From NCBI GenBank assembly GCA_036128855.1, contig JAYYPW010000014.1, positions 67,295 to 131,294 of the forward strand: a stretch of 64,000 nt of DNA, in the 5' to 3' direction. This document shows, in pieces, positions 26,406-35,703 of the stretch. How positions within the stretch are numbered: position 1 is the stretch's first letter; every line of letters starts with the position of its first letter. Position numbers and translations under genes: made by a program. The notes under the pieces were generated by a model. The model did not search any database and was not told the DNA's origin. It was given only the letters and a program-made list of their open reading frames with translations. Source of the stretch: JAYYPW01 sp036128855 (GTDB lineage Bacteria; Pseudomonadota; Gammaproteobacteria; Comchoanobacterales; Comchoanobacteraceae).

Positions 26406-27734
26406 ATGAAGACATTAACCTACTCTGAAAACGTTGCTAATCCATCCTGTGCTAATGACAGTATTTTTTTACAAAGAATGCAGCTAAAAAAGGCAGCGGG
26501 CTCACGTGTCTATTGCGACCATGGACAAGCTTATATTGACTTATCTTTTTGCGATACCAATAATATTTTAGGCCATAATATTCAAGCCGTGCAGCAGGCT
26601 ATACGTGACTCATATGGCTCTCAACCACAATGCTCAGCTCACTTACTAGAAACCTCTTCGCATCGTGATTTACAAAACTATCTAGCAAATATTTTACCTA
26701 GTCAACACTTCCCTTATTTTATGAGCAGCCATGAATCGGTCGCAATGGATATGGCTTTGAAACTAGCTTATACCTACTGGAATACACATGGTGAAAAGCA
26801 AAGAGTCTCCCATCTCGCCTTGGCACATAGCTATCATGGACCTTCGTTTGGAACGCTTGGTCTGAATGCTACCTTACCTGGACTTGATGTATTTAGGCCG
26901 GCAGCAGCGACATGTGAGCACATTCCTTTTCCCCATACTTGGCTGGAAGATGTACAAGTTGAGCAAAAAGAGAAGATCGCCTATGACCGCTTAGCTAGTT
27001 ATTTATCAGAGAACGCCTCTACGGTTTCCGCTCTTGTCATTGAACCCATGTTACAAAGTCTCGGCGGCATGCATCTATGCCGACCTGCATTTCTATCACA
27101 GGTAGTAGAACTTGTACATTCTTATGGAATCTTGATAATCGCAGATGAGCGGTTTACTGCACTATTACGTTGCGGTAGCCTTTTTGCGAGTAATTTACTT
27201 GCAATAGAGCCCGATATTATTGTCTTAGGTAGTTCCCTGACTAATGGCTGCTTCCCTTTTGGCGTCACCTCCCTCAGTAAAAGGCTCTCTGATTCTCTAG
27301 ATGTGCAGTTAAATGACCCCCATTTTCTTGAGCTACATGGCTATAACGCCCATAATGCCTCGATCTATGCAGCCTCTGCAACACTAAAGCAAATTAACAC
27401 CGCAACCATGTCTGACCATGTTCGCCAACTACATTTTGTGCATGAAAAACGATTACGAGCACTCACTCAACGGCTTATTGTTGAAAAAGCCCGCTTCATT
27501 GGCACAGTTGCAGCCTTTGACTTTGTTTGTGAAAAGCACAACCTTAAATATCAACTTACTAGTTGGTTCCAAGATGCCTGTGCAAAAGAACGTATTCTTG
27601 TACAGTGCCGCGGACAGACTGTTTATCTTATTCCTCCTCTTTGCTTAAGTGTAAAGGATCTAGAACACATCTATGATAGTATCGAAAAAATCATTGCATC
27701 TGTGCCTCTTGCTTATATAACAGCCTGCTCCTAA
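26406..27734 (+). CDS. BioA-like class III aminotransferase homologue without PLP lysine
   Basis: 442 residues, closest by motif to DAPA aminotransferase BioA. It keeps SYHG (Tyr143; BioA Tyr144), VIEPMLQSLGGM, IIADER with Asp247 (BioA Asp245, binds the PLP pyridine) and EPDIIVLG. The lysine that forms the PLP Schiff base, 29 residues after that Asp in BioA (GKALTGG), is replaced by Ser276 in GSSLTNG, encoded by AGT at 27231-27233. The usual FGRTG is ALLRCG. Normal transamination is therefore unlikely. The frame is full-length. It may bind PLP or a ligand as a sensor, act as a partner subunit, or be decaying. It is followed after 69 bases by the double-ligase gene. Confidence 0.8.
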   Translation: MKTLTYSENVANPSCANDSIFLQRMQLKKAAGSRVYCDHGQAYIDLSFCDTNNILGHNIQAVQQAIRDSYGSQPQCSAHLLETSSHRDLQNYLANILPSQHFPYFMSSHESVAMDMALKLAYTYWNTHGEKQRVSHLALAHSYHGPSFGTLGLNATLPGLDVFRPAAATCEHIPFPHTWLEDVQVEQKEKIAYDRLASYLSENASTVSALVIEPMLQSLGGMHLCRPAFLSQVVELVHSYGILIIADERFTALLRCGSLFASNLLAIEPDIIVLGSSLTNGCFPFGVTSLSKRLSDSLDVQLNDPHFLELHGYNAHNASIYAASATLKQINTATMSDHVRQLHFVHEKRLRALTQRLIVEKARFIGTVAAFDFVCEKHNLKYQLTSWFQDACAKERILVQCRGQTVYLIPPLCLSVKDLEHIYDSIEKIIASVPLAYITACS

Positions 27735-27803
27735 TCGCCCGCTTAACTTTGCACCTACCTTGATATTCTGCTAGGATAAATCACGTTTACTGGAGAGATT
27801 TAT

Positions 27804-30194
27804 ATGTTTACAGTTGGTCTAATTTGTGGTGGTCCGAGTGCTGAGAGAGGGATATCGTTAAATTCGGCAAGATCAGTCCTTGACCATCTCCAGGGCTCTC
27901 ATATTTCCGTTCGTGCCTTCTTTGTTGATATTTACTTAGATTTTTATGCTATTGCCACAGAACAACTCTACTCTAACACTCCGTCTGACTTCGATTTTAA
28001 ACTCTCATCAGTAGGGACAAAACTTGATACAGAGATGTTAAAAAATACGCTACTACAATGTGATATGGTTCTACCTGTTATTCATGGCTCTTTTGGTGAA
28101 GATGGTCGTTTAGCAGGCCTTTTCGAACAATGGGGCGTCCCATTTGTAGGTAACTCTAGTCAAGCTAGTGCACGTGCCTACCAAAAAGATCGGGCCCAAC
28201 TCCACTTAGCCACAAATAAAATGCCTACGCTACCTTATTTTTCTATCCAGCGCGAAAACTGTCAAAGTAAGGATTTGATGGATTTTTGGTCGACCTATGT
28301 TAACGATAAAGCCGTACTTAAACCTGCTTGTGGCGGCTCATCTATAGACGTTTATGTTGTAGATAATACCAATACACTATTTGAGCATATACAAGATATG
28401 CTTGATAGGCATGAGATTATTCTACTTCAACCTTTTTATCGTGGTACAGAGCTAACTATTACTGTTTTAGAGAATCCACAAGGTGACCTTATCGCATTAC
28501 CAGCTACTGCAACAAGGATACTTGGAGATGAAGACAGTATCTTTACTTACCGTGCCAAGTATCTTCCTTCTTACTCAACTCACAACCACACACCTGCTCC
28601 CCTCGAAGTCAGTTATCTAAAAGCTGTTTCTGCGGCAGTAAAAAAAATATTTAAATTATTTGGCTTACGCGACTGCGCACGCTTTGATGGCTGGTACGAC
28701 GAAGAACAAGGTTTTATCTGTAATGATATCAACCCAATGAGCGGACTTGAAGAAAGTAGCTTCTTTTTTAAGCAAGCTGCCTGCTGTGGCTTAAGCCATG
28801 CTGCTGTCTTGTCCTTGTTGTTACGTCGCGCGTGTATACGCCAAAACATCACCCCTCCTAAATCCCTAACCAACTCTAGCGATAGAGTCAACAAAACTAG
28901 CATACCTGTCATTTTTGGTGGTGCAAGTACAGAAAGACAGGTCTCTGTTATGTCTGGTCGTAATGTATGGCTTAAACTGATGCAATCGACTACCTATCAA
29001 CCTATTGCATTTTTTCTTGATCGTAATCAGCAGATTTGGGAGCTTCCATACACCCTGGCTTTACATCATACGGTAGAGGAGATTGAGGCTGATTTAGAAA
29101 CTTATCAAAATATATCTGCGCCTATACGTTCATATATTCATGAACTAGGAGATCAACTTGGCACCTTCTTACCTTACCGACCTTTTCAAAAGACTCTCAA
29201 GCCTCAATCCTTATCTCAGTTTGTTGCCCAGTGTTCATCTAGATTTCCTTTCGTATTTCTTGCGTTACACGGTGGTATTGGTGAGGATGGAACAATACAA
29301 AAATTACTGACTCAAGCCGACATATCATTTAACGGCTCCCTCTCTGAAGCCTCTTATTTATGTATGAATAAATATGCAACTAGGACTCGTTTACGTGACA
29401 GCAATATTTCTCATGTACACTGTCCAAAACAATTCATTTGGCATGTGCAAAATCTGTCTGAAAAAGGCATTGCTAGCGTAAAATCTCTTTGGTCTGACCT
29501 GTGTCAAGAAACTGGATATAACGGCCCTTTTATCATAAAACCTATGCGAGACGGTTGCTCATCGGGTATTGTAAGGCTTAATTGCTCGAAAGATTTAGAA
29601 AATTATGCCCAAATGCTCATCAATGCAGTCGACTCGATTCCTGCTAATACCTTTTTTGATCAACCCCAACCTGTTGAAATTGACTCTGACGTTGCACAAC
29701 TGCTGATTGAACCTTATATTCTCACCGATGTTATTCATATTAAAGAACAACAACTATCACATCAACACGTTACAGGCTGGCTCGAATTAACTGTGGTAGT
29801 ATCTGAAAAGAATGGTATTTACCAATCCTTAACTCCGAGTATCACTGTTAGTGAATCGGCTGTGCTCTCTGTTGAAGAGAAGTTTCAAGGTGGTACAGGT
29901 ATTAATCTCACTCCCCCGCCGTCTGAACTGGTAGATTCTACTGACTTAACTCATATAAAAGATATCATTATCCAGGTAGCGCAAGCCCTAGGTATTCAAC
30001 AGTATGCGCGGATAGACATATTTTTTAATACTTCGACCCGAGAAATTCTCGTCATCGAAGCTAACTCATTACCTGCATTGACACCTTCGACTGTACTGTT
30101 TCAACAGGCACTGTGTGAAAAGCCTGCCTATAAACCTTTAGCATTTCTCGAAAAGCTGATATCAGATAGGTTAGTTGAAGTTGGAGTAAGTTAG
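27804..30194 (+). CDS. Two-domain D-alanine-D-alanine ligase-like protein
   Basis: 796 residues holding two complete ATP-grasp ligase modules of the Ddl type. Module 1 (about 1-345): CGGPSAERGIS, HGSFGEDG (94-101), the ATP lysine in KPACGGSSIDV (173) and metal site NDIN (307-310). Module 2 (about 366-796): FGGASTERQVS, HGGIGEDG (489-496), KPMRDGCSSG (579-588) and EANSLPALTPSTVLFQQA (752-769), the more canonical C-terminal signature. Ddl joins two D-alanines for peptidoglycan; ordinary enzymes are about 310-370 residues. The fusion may make a normal dipeptide with one regulatory half or a different peptide. GGAGAG precedes ATG 27804. Confidence 0.85.
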   Translation: MFTVGLICGGPSAERGISLNSARSVLDHLQGSHISVRAFFVDIYLDFYAIATEQLYSNTPSDFDFKLSSVGTKLDTEMLKNTLLQCDMVLPVIHGSFGEDGRLAGLFEQWGVPFVGNSSQASARAYQKDRAQLHLATNKMPTLPYFSIQRENCQSKDLMDFWSTYVNDKAVLKPACGGSSIDVYVVDNTNTLFEHIQDMLDRHEIILLQPFYRGTELTITVLENPQGDLIALPATATRILGDEDSIFTYRAKYLPSYSTHNHTPAPLEVSYLKAVSAAVKKIFKLFGLRDCARFDGWYDEEQGFICNDINPMSGLEESSFFFKQAACCGLSHAAVLSLLLRRACIRQNITPPKSLTNSSDRVNKTSIPVIFGGASTERQVSVMSGRNVWLKLMQSTTYQPIAFFLDRNQQIWELPYTLALHHTVEEIEADLETYQNISAPIRSYIHELGDQLGTFLPYRPFQKTLKPQSLSQFVAQCSSRFPFVFLALHGGIGEDGTIQKLLTQADISFNGSLSEASYLCMNKYATRTRLRDSNISHVHCPKQFIWHVQNLSEKGIASVKSLWSDLCQETGYNGPFIIKPMRDGCSSGIVRLNCSKDLENYAQMLINAVDSIPANTFFDQPQPVEIDSDVAQLLIEPYILTDVIHIKEQQLSHQHVTGWLELTVVVSEKNGIYQSLTPSITVSESAVLSVEEKFQGGTGINLTPPPSELVDSTDLTHIKDIIIQVAQALGIQQYARIDIFFNTSTREILVIEANSLPALTPSTVLFQQALCEKPAYKPLAFLEKLISDRLVEVGVS

Positions 30195-30195
30195 A

Positions 30196-30267
30196 TAGGC
30201 ACGAGTGGGATTGAACCACCGACCCTCACCATGTCAAGGTGATGCTCTACCACTGAGCTACGCGCCT
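30196..30267 (-). tRNA. tRNA-Val (GAC)
   Basis: Cloverleaf on the minus strand: acceptor AGGCGCG with CGTGCCT, anticodon stem TCACC/GGTGA, loop TTGACAT giving GAC, T loop TTCAATC. The 3' end lies one base after the stop codon of the convergent ligase gene. CCA is not encoded. Confidence 0.93.
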
Positions 30268-30648
30268 AGAGGTAGAGAATATATCATAATAGCAGTCATC
30301 TTGCAATTTCTACGCGTTTTCCCGGTCATTTTTCTCAACACCTTTACACTCATCTTTTGATGTAAATTTTTTACTATATACGATTTTATTTTTATTCCAT
30401 CCGTCCAAATACCTCCGTTCATATTAGAGTGCACATTCAAGTTGGTTGTTATAGTTATTTTTATTAGCTGGTCTTTTTACTTTTGACACTTTCACATTTG
30501 GGCTCTTTTTGTCAGGAATACTGTTGCGTATTGCATAATACTAGCACCTCAATTGCTTTTTCTACTCTTTTTAACGACAAGTATGAGTTAAGCCAAGCAC
30601 TTTTCTGTTTAACACCATATCCACTGTTTTACTAGTATTTATCTGGCA
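30268..30648. other. Intergenic stretch, no gene seen
   Basis: About 380 bases between tRNA-Val and the 4.5S RNA promoter. It is T-rich on the plus strand, with only short frames that overlap the tRNA antisense. No repeat, hairpin or conserved motif stands out. Confidence 0.4.
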
Positions 30649-30677
30649 TTTACGCATATTTTATGCTAAGTTATACT
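30649..30677 (+). promoter_or_regulatory. Candidate promoter of the 4.5S RNA
   Basis: TTTACG (30649-30654), 17 bases and TATACT (30672-30677). The predicted start lies near 30684, slightly inside the outer helix drawn for the RNA; an alternative -10, TATGCT at 30662-30667, would start near 30674. Confidence 0.4.
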
Positions 30678-30678
30678 C

Positions 30679-30780
30679 GTAGGCTTGGTTCTTTCGCGAC
30701 GATAGGTTGTCAACCCCGCCAGATCTGGAAAGAAGCAACGGTAGCAGCTGATGCGGGTGCCGAAATGTAGCTAGGCCTAC
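30679..30780 (+). ncRNA. ffs: 4.5S signal recognition particle RNA
   Basis: About 100 bases that close on themselves (GTAGGC at 30679-30684 with GCCTAC at 30775-30780). The apical part contains the SRP domain IV pattern CCAGATCTGGAAAGAAGCAACGG and, on the return strand, GATGCGGGTGCCG, close to the E. coli 4.5S RNA. It partners Ffh for co-translational targeting to the inner membrane. Ends are approximate. Location just before dnaX is common in Gammaproteobacteria. Confidence 0.92.
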
Positions 30781-30796
30781 ACCTTTTGGAGTTTAA

Positions 30797-32515
30797 ATGA
30801 CCTATTGTGCGCTTGCCAGAACTTGGCGTCCCAAAAAATTTTCCGACTTCATCGGACAAGAACATGCCGTATCTGCGCTACAACATACTTTGACTGAAAA
30901 AAAAATACACCATGCCTATTTATTTACAGGGACTCGTGGTGTTGGCAAAACGTCTATCGCTAGATTGTTTGCCAAATCACTGAGCTGCCAACAAGGCATA
31001 CAGGCTGAGCCCTGTGGTGTATGTAAACACTGTGAAGCTATCAAACAAGGCCGCTTTCTTGATCTGATAGAAATAGATGCTGCATCACGTACCAAAGTAG
31101 AAGACACCCGTGAGCTATTAGCACAGGTATCTTATCCCCCCGTTCAAGGTAGATTTAAAATATACCTTATCGATGAGGTACATATGCTCTCTACCCATAG
31201 TTTTAACGCTCTTTTGAAAACTTTAGAAGAGCCACCTCAACACGTGAAGTTCTTACTCGCAACCACTGATCCACAAAAGCTGCCAATCACTATACAGTCA
31301 CGCTGCTTACAATTTCATTTGCAGCACTTACCTCCGAATGTCATCTCCAAGCAACTTAGTACCATCCTAGAGGCGCAAGGAACCCACTACGAGGATGAAG
31401 CACTCAAAGTATTAGCTCAGCATGCCCAAGGCAGTATGCGTGATGCGATAAGCTTACTTGAACAAGCACTTTCATCGTGTGCAGACTCACTTGATCTTGA
31501 GTCTGTGAGTCAAATGCTTGGGACATTACCTACTGATAAGCTTTATCAACTACTCACTGTGATTGCAAAAAATGATAAGTCAGGTGTCTCTAGTTTATTA
31601 GACCAGTTACAAAGTCAATCCTATGACTATATTTCTATTATTGATCAGTGCATCAATACTATGTGTCAGATTACGCAATTGCAACTCCGCGAAACTTCTA
31701 CAGTACAAAATAGCGCCACTGACAAAGACACTCCCCTTGATCAACTTGCTGCACTCATCCCTAGTGAACAAGTACAAATGCACCTTAACTTGCTTGTTGA
31801 TACCAAAAAAAACTTACAATTCTATCCAGATCACAATATGGCCTTTGCCACTTTAGTAATGCGGCTCATGTGCTTTACTACCTCAACCGTTAGTATTGAC
31901 GATCTAATCAAAAAACATATCCCTACCGAAGAACCTCGAGCTATTCAGCCCAACCAAAAACCTGTTCTTCCTATAGAAAATGCTTCGCAAAAATCGCTTG
32001 CAGCCCGAGATATTATTACCCCCCAACCAACCCCTACCCCTGAGCAGAAAAAAAATGCTAGCGCGTCACCACAAGCAATTCCCCAAAACTCGCCAAGTGC
32101 GAGTCATGCTGCACCCAAAAAACCTTTACAGATACCAACTTCCTGGGATGATCTCAAAAAAAACATTGAATTGTCAGGGTTTCAGAAACAAGTTTTTGGC
32201 CAATGTACGCTAAATAGTGATTTTAACGACTCTAACTGGACGATATGTATACCATCCCAGTACCAAATCATGCTTCATGATTCTGCAAAAAAATCGTTAG
32301 GGCAAACTATCAAAGCAACACTTGGACGTGACATCTCTATTGTTTTCTCCGTACAAAATACTGCGACTCAGAAAGGCTCGGTGAACGCTGACCCATCCAC
32401 AAAAAATCATTCAGTACAAAAACCAACGTCAGAAGACACATCCATTCAACAGGATGACCCTAAACTACAGAAATTACTTCAGACACTGGATGCCCATATC
32501 GGGCAAGACGCTTAG
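30797..32515 (+). CDS. dnaX: DNA polymerase III subunits gamma and tau
   Basis: 572 residues. N-terminal clamp-loader AAA+ ATPase with FIGQEHAV, Walker A GTRGVGKTS, a four-cysteine zinc site (CQQ...CGVCKHC), Walker B IYLIDEVHMLS and sensor 1 region; then the collar, a Gln/Pro-rich linker near 385-445 and a tau domain that would bind the polymerase and DnaB. Two runs of eight A in the linker could give a short gamma form by slippage. It begins 17 bases after the 4.5S RNA, probably co-transcribed. Confidence 0.96.
   Translation: MTYCALARTWRPKKFSDFIGQEHAVSALQHTLTEKKIHHAYLFTGTRGVGKTSIARLFAKSLSCQQGIQAEPCGVCKHCEAIKQGRFLDLIEIDAASRTKVEDTRELLAQVSYPPVQGRFKIYLIDEVHMLSTHSFNALLKTLEEPPQHVKFLLATTDPQKLPITIQSRCLQFHLQHLPPNVISKQLSTILEAQGTHYEDEALKVLAQHAQGSMRDAISLLEQALSSCADSLDLESVSQMLGTLPTDKLYQLLTVIAKNDKSGVSSLLDQLQSQSYDYISIIDQCINTMCQITQLQLRETSTVQNSATDKDTPLDQLAALIPSEQVQMHLNLLVDTKKNLQFYPDHNMAFATLVMRLMCFTTSTVSIDDLIKKHIPTEEPRAIQPNQKPVLPIENASQKSLAARDIITPQPTPTPEQKKNASASPQAIPQNSPSASHAAPKKPLQIPTSWDDLKKNIELSGFQKQVFGQCTLNSDFNDSNWTICIPSQYQIMLHDSAKKSLGQTIKATLGRDISIVFSVQNTATQKGSVNADPSTKNHSVQKPTSEDTSIQQDDPKLQKLLQTLDAHIGQDA
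32048..32061 (+). other. Candidate -1 slippage site in dnaX (gamma form)
   Basis: Frame-zero codons CAG AAA AAA AAT contain eight consecutive A at 32048-32055. A shift of -1 reads AAA TGC TAG and stops at 32059-32061, giving about 421 residues; E. coli gamma has 431 and arises by -1 shifting at an A-run. Either ribosomal or transcriptional slippage would work. Confidence 0.5.
32156..32170 (+). other. Second candidate -1 slippage site in dnaX
   Basis: Another run of eight A (32156-32163) in CTC AAA AAA AAC. A -1 shift reads AAA CAT TGA and stops at once (32167-32169), giving about 457 residues. Having two such sites in the linker is more than expected from ordinary codon choice. Confidence 0.4.
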
Positions 32516-32526
32516 TTAAAGATAGT

Positions 32527-35500
32527 TTAGCGACTTTTATCGGCTTTATTTTTATTTGGTGCTTTGCCTAGCAGCTGGTCTTGATTATTTACCTCGCCCA
32601 AACTAGAGCCTAAGTTCTTTTTTGTGTCAATATAGTTTTTACCCAGAAATCCTAGTCCTACGGGCTTCTTCATTCTTTCAACTAAATGTACTGGGATATC
32701 AAGAGGATTTCTCTCTTCTTGCCACTGTTTCAAGTAGTCTTGTGGTGTTGGTATTTTTTTGTAGAAAAATCCTTTTTCACCTTTAACTTTTTCATGTATG
32801 TGTATAAATAAATAAGAAAATACCGCGCTTATTTGCACTGATAAAAATATGCTTGCTAAAATCAACGGAAGCGCAGGAGGAAAAAGTGCACTAACAGCTG
32901 TAATTCCTATCAATCCACTCATCGTACCTACAATTACTGGAACGGTACTCACCGAGGTAAACAATAAATTACGGTTTGTATGATTCTCTTGAGTAGTTTT
33001 TGCAACGAGTAGTGGTCTTAAAAGACACTCCGCAGCTTCCTGTGATATTTCTTTTTTCTGTAGCATTTCTGCAATTTCTTCACAACGTTTTGTGATTATT
33101 GACAATTCATAGTCCTTATTTAACGTATTACGTATAGTCCTAATTAAATTGGTTTGTTGGCTTGTCACATATGTCAAATACTTCTCTGACTCAAGCATTT
33201 GCTGACGTAAATTAAGAATATCTTGTATTTCTTGCTCTTTACATAAGCCCCCCAGCTCTTTGCGAAGATCTTCATCTGATATAGAAAAATTGAAAATTTT
33301 ATTACGCGGTATTGATTTTTTCGAAGCACGTATAGATTTTTCTAGATTTTTTGTAAGCCACGAAATTTTCCCACAGGCCATGGATATTCTTGGATTAAGA
33401 TAAAACTCCGAATTGATTGAACGCTTTGCTCCACGTATAACCCAGGCAACAAATGAAATTAATGCGCCTATAGATGCTAAAATAAAAACTAAAGTTGCTG
33501 CATTTACTACCACAACGTTAGCTAGTAAAGCTAATTGTATTGCTACTATGCATAGGCCAATAAAAAATGCTGTCAAAAATAGATATGTTGATATATCATC
33601 TTTACCTTTAACGCGTATGTTATTGATAAGTCCTACAAAACTTAATATACATAAAGTCAGCCCCCCGTATAATGGATTATAAACTGAAGATACTAATGCA
33701 GAAAAAATAAAATGAAAAATGGTGAACGGTAAGAAAATATCACGAAATATATCTATATTTTCATCTTTTTTTAGTACTGTTCTTTCTTTGTTTAATACCT
33801 CTAGCATACTCTTCTCTGGCTCTGATAAGGCACCCTCGGATTCTTTAATCGCTTTACTAATACGTAGCTCATAGGCATAAATTGTCTTATACAGCTTAGC
33901 ATCACAACCAATTTGATAAAGCATATAGAAATACGTCCAAAAAGATTGTTCGAGTTGGGTTAAAATATGCTGCACTTCATCGGGTGAGTAGCAACCCAAC
34001 TCATCAAAGTCAACTTGTTTTTTTTGTGGCCAAGGCTTCCCAAGCAATTCCTTTAACCGATGATTTTCGATATCGTTCAAATGGTTGATACTAGTTGCCC
34101 TGAGCTTGAGATTTTTGATACATTTCTCTGCACGTCGATCTGTAAGCTCTTTGTAGTTTTTGTTAAATTCTATTGCTGAATCTGCAAGAATCTTTTTTTC
34201 GTCTTTTATAGGATCAAGCTTTTCTATCTTTGCTAAAGCTACGATAAGTGCTGCTCGCTGCGTCAAAAGGTCTCCTGGGAGTATTGTAGTGAGTTTTTGA
34301 TGCAATTCATCAGTTAAAGTGTATTCTGCTGCGTCTTGATATGTATTATCTAGTGCCGTCAACCAGAATTTTAGATAAAGTAAATGATGTTTACGTAGGT
34401 AGGCTTTTGTATCAAACTTCTCAACGGATTTCTCAACTATACTTGTATAATATGCCTGGTCTGTATTATTGTTTTGTAGTACTGCTGCTAGATGCCGCAT
34501 GGCATATTCTTGGAGTAAATATGAGTATTCCAACGATCTTGTTGGTTTTTTAATAGCCTCAGATAACGATAAATTGTAATTATGTAATGGCTCAAATAGG
34601 CAGGCCCACTCTAAGTATTGATTTTTCCAATGCTCAATATCTTCGATTTTCCTTGCGGTAGCACATAGGCTCTTCAGATTCTGAGATCGATGACTTATGA
34701 CATAATTTTTTGGATCACTATTGTATGGTCTAACATTTAAAAAGCTTACGCTATCTCTTATTGGACTTAGAATCCAACCTATAATAGGAATACTCTTCCA
34801 CCAGCATTTATGCTTTAAAGCCAAAGTCTCGCCTAAACACTTGAGCAACCTATCTCGCTCAATCATAGTACGCTTGCTTTTTTGTGGACTGTTGTGAAAA
34901 TTTTTTTGATCTATCTCATAGATCTTTTTTTCTAAATGCATCACACATTCTTTTATTTGCTTGAAAGATGGTTGATTTAATTCTGTAATTCCATGAATAT
35001 TCATATAGCTTTGTACTTTCTCTACAGCCTCACTACTCTCTACAATAGCGCGATAGTAGCGCTTAGTGAGCTTATTTTTCACGACTCTTAACGCACTGGA
35101 CTGGATATATTTTGTAGAAAAACCTTTAGAAAAAAATAGAAAGTATTTATGCTTCTGCGCACTTCTTATCCAACTCTGAATTTGGCTAGCCTTTTTTCTG
35201 TACTTAATGATACGGTTTTTATCTCCTATGAGATAAGCTTCTGCCATCTTTTCTATTGTATGGTCTAATTCTGATACTAACTCTTTGTCTATTACACCTT
35301 GTAGAATTTTTTCATAATTTATATTCAGAAGAAAATATGACCTAATAAGTTGCAATGCAACTATCATTATAGAAGCTAATATTATTACTGCTAATATTGA
35401 TTTTATTAGTATGTCTACTGCAATCGGTGCAAAAATCACCGCAGGACCTAAGATAACTATAGACGGTGATGCAAATGAAAGCAGTAGTAATACTACTAAA

Positions 35501-35703
35501 CTTAATATCAACGCTAAGGCGATGTAACAGGTTATGGTTATTTCATGCTTAAGAAGTGGATTTACCTTATTGGTGGTAAATTCAGTAAAATCACACAGTA
35601 AAAGATAGCGTAATTCTTCTATTTCCGCATCAGACAGTTGCGTATCTAAATTACTCTTTCTTTTTAGAATTAATCTTAGCTTGGTTTCTGCACGAGGATA
35701 CAT
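32527..35703 (-). CDS. Unknown 1,058-residue multi-membrane protein; candidate effector
   Basis: I do not recognise the family. From the N-terminus: a short cytosolic part, three hydrophobic segments (about 60-125), a long soluble helical region (about 130-640) with many charged residues, a second hydrophobic block (about 655-770), another helical part, and a third hydrophobic block (about 925-990), then a Lys-rich tail. No catalytic motif was seen. Large size, scattered hairpin-like membrane segments and lack of a signal peptide are typical of effectors inserted into host membranes, which is inference. ATG 35703 preferred; a TTG four codons earlier is possible. It converges on dnaX with an 11-base gap. 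Confidence 0.6.
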   Translation of the reverse strand: MYPRAETKLRLILKRKSNLDTQLSDAEIEELRYLLLCDFTEFTTNKVNPLLKHEITITCYIALALILSLVVLLLLSFASPSIVILGPAVIFAPIAVDILIKSILAVIILASIMIVALQLIRSYFLLNINYEKILQGVIDKELVSELDHTIEKMAEAYLIGDKNRIIKYRKKASQIQSWIRSAQKHKYFLFFSKGFSTKYIQSSALRVVKNKLTKRYYRAIVESSEAVEKVQSYMNIHGITELNQPSFKQIKECVMHLEKKIYEIDQKNFHNSPQKSKRTMIERDRLLKCLGETLALKHKCWWKSIPIIGWILSPIRDSVSFLNVRPYNSDPKNYVISHRSQNLKSLCATARKIEDIEHWKNQYLEWACLFEPLHNYNLSLSEAIKKPTRSLEYSYLLQEYAMRHLAAVLQNNNTDQAYYTSIVEKSVEKFDTKAYLRKHHLLYLKFWLTALDNTYQDAAEYTLTDELHQKLTTILPGDLLTQRAALIVALAKIEKLDPIKDEKKILADSAIEFNKNYKELTDRRAEKCIKNLKLRATSINHLNDIENHRLKELLGKPWPQKKQVDFDELGCYSPDEVQHILTQLEQSFWTYFYMLYQIGCDAKLYKTIYAYELRISKAIKESEGALSEPEKSMLEVLNKERTVLKKDENIDIFRDIFLPFTIFHFIFSALVSSVYNPLYGGLTLCILSFVGLINNIRVKGKDDISTYLFLTAFFIGLCIVAIQLALLANVVVVNAATLVFILASIGALISFVAWVIRGAKRSINSEFYLNPRISMACGKISWLTKNLEKSIRASKKSIPRNKIFNFSISDEDLRKELGGLCKEQEIQDILNLRQQMLESEKYLTYVTSQQTNLIRTIRNTLNKDYELSIITKRCEEIAEMLQKKEISQEAAECLLRPLLVAKTTQENHTNRNLLFTSVSTVPVIVGTMSGLIGITAVSALFPPALPLILASIFLSVQISAVFSYLFIHIHEKVKGEKGFFYKKIPTPQDYLKQWQEERNPLDIPVHLVERMKKPVGLGFLGKNYIDTKKNLGSSLGEVNNQDQLLGKAPNKNKADKSR

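Noticed and set aside
30258..30440. Minus-strand 60-codon frame
   Set aside because: It overlaps tRNA-Val, has no family likeness and lies in spacer sequence.
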